Part shown: piece after piece, positions 63,901 through 64,000 of the stretch
Layout of the letters: every line of letters begins with the position of its first letter
How positions within the stretch are numbered: the stretch's first letter is position 1
Source of the DNA: Xylaria sp. FL1777
Lineage: Eukaryota; Ascomycota; Sordariomycetes; Xylariales; Xylariaceae
Assembly (NCBI GenBank): GCA_022578965.1
Contig: MU400537.1
Coordinates: 310,001-374,000, forward strand
DNA: 64,000 bases
Direction of reading: 5' to 3'
Notes under the pieces: model-generated
What the model was told of the DNA's origin: nothing
Seen by the model: the letters and a program-made list of their open reading frames with translations, nothing else
Databases searched by the model: none
Position numbers and translations under genes: made by a program

Positions 63901-64000
63901 CCCGCAGTTCTGGATTAGCTCGGCTGGCAAATCAAAACTACCCAACGTATTACTGAGCTTTGACTGAGGGATAAATTCCGAAGTTTCTTCTACTCTCGAC
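57988..64000 (-). CDS. Giant DUF3638/DUF3645 protein, 5' end beyond the window
   Basis: About 1953 residues are visible; the frame is still open at the right edge, so the start lies outside. Exons: 64000-61229, 61188-59351, 59292-58520, 58467-57988. Family landmarks of DUF3638: LLLEIDSNILIRAEQVNVARAII, then LSMGKG (the NMG-like, P-loop-like motif), CIIPMVAAVLANGQNL, a DExx-like LDECDFTLSVK. DUF3645: TTGFSGTNDNR. A helicase-like end follows: PFAEDLSGCNVFLDEGHTRGVDLRLP, then DHTVQAAMRLRQLQTTQSV. The C-terminus is RPVEWIVWSPTTE. The family is often annotated as ubiquitin-linked without firm proof; the motif order suggests a nucleotide-driven enzyme (inference). The first intron is only 40 bases (61228-61189) if the frame is kept; a natural 48-base form is out of frame by one. 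The other two joins (58 and 52 bases) are canonical. Confidence 0.85.

Overview
The window is nuclear DNA from a filamentous ascomycete, most likely a Sordariomycete. The signs are short GT-AG introns (mostly about 50-90 bases, with internal CTAAC/CTGAC branch sites), long intergenic spacers rich in TACCTA/TAGGTA words, and gene families typical of moulds: HET-domain and HET-C proteins, a glutamic (G1/A4) peptidase, Clr5-like/ankyrin, DUF3632, DUF3638/DUF3645 and small Myb/SANT-like proteins. No bacterial operons, CRISPR arrays, insertion sequences or convincing tRNA genes were seen. All gene models were built by hand from splice signals and reading-frame continuity; none has been checked against RNA or databases.

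Layout. 0.2-7.2 kb is accessory: a bZIP factor, a monocarboxylate-type MFS transporter broken by an in-frame TGA, and a secreted glutamic peptidase. 8.9-14.3 kb holds a HET-C gene and, 1.3 kb upstream on the same strand, a HET-domain gene, an arrangement reminiscent of the Neurospora het-c/pin-c nonself-recognition locus. 15.5-22.5 kb is the most unusual part. It has six small Myb/SANT-like modules. Four lie in a row on the minus strand; each has its own ATG and its own leader-like upstream sequence, and each ends in a phase-2 splice donor. Only the last has a visible downstream exon, which suggests alternative first exons sharing one terminal exon. A fifth module has its own terminal exon with an AT-hook, and a sixth, of a different Myb-like family, is on the plus strand. 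22.5-27.0 kb is gene-poor.

27-48 kb is a housekeeping block: UFD1 (ERAD/Cdc48 cofactor), a Lin1/CD2BP2-type GYF protein (U5 snRNP), an Ebp1/AF4-like elongation-complex candidate, Pth2 peptidyl-tRNA hydrolase, a coiled-coil nuclear protein, RVB2/reptin, GAPDH and frataxin. 48-64 kb has a small orphan gene, a Clr5-like/ankyrin protein, a DUF3632 protein and a very large DUF3638/DUF3645 protein whose 5' end runs off the right edge.

Three genes carry possible defects or non-standard splicing: the TGA in the transporter, a frame problem at an A4 run in the coiled-coil gene, and a frame problem at an A5 run beside the nucleotide-binding-like motif of the DUF3638 gene. The two homopolymer cases could be assembly errors or unusually short introns; both readings are recorded.
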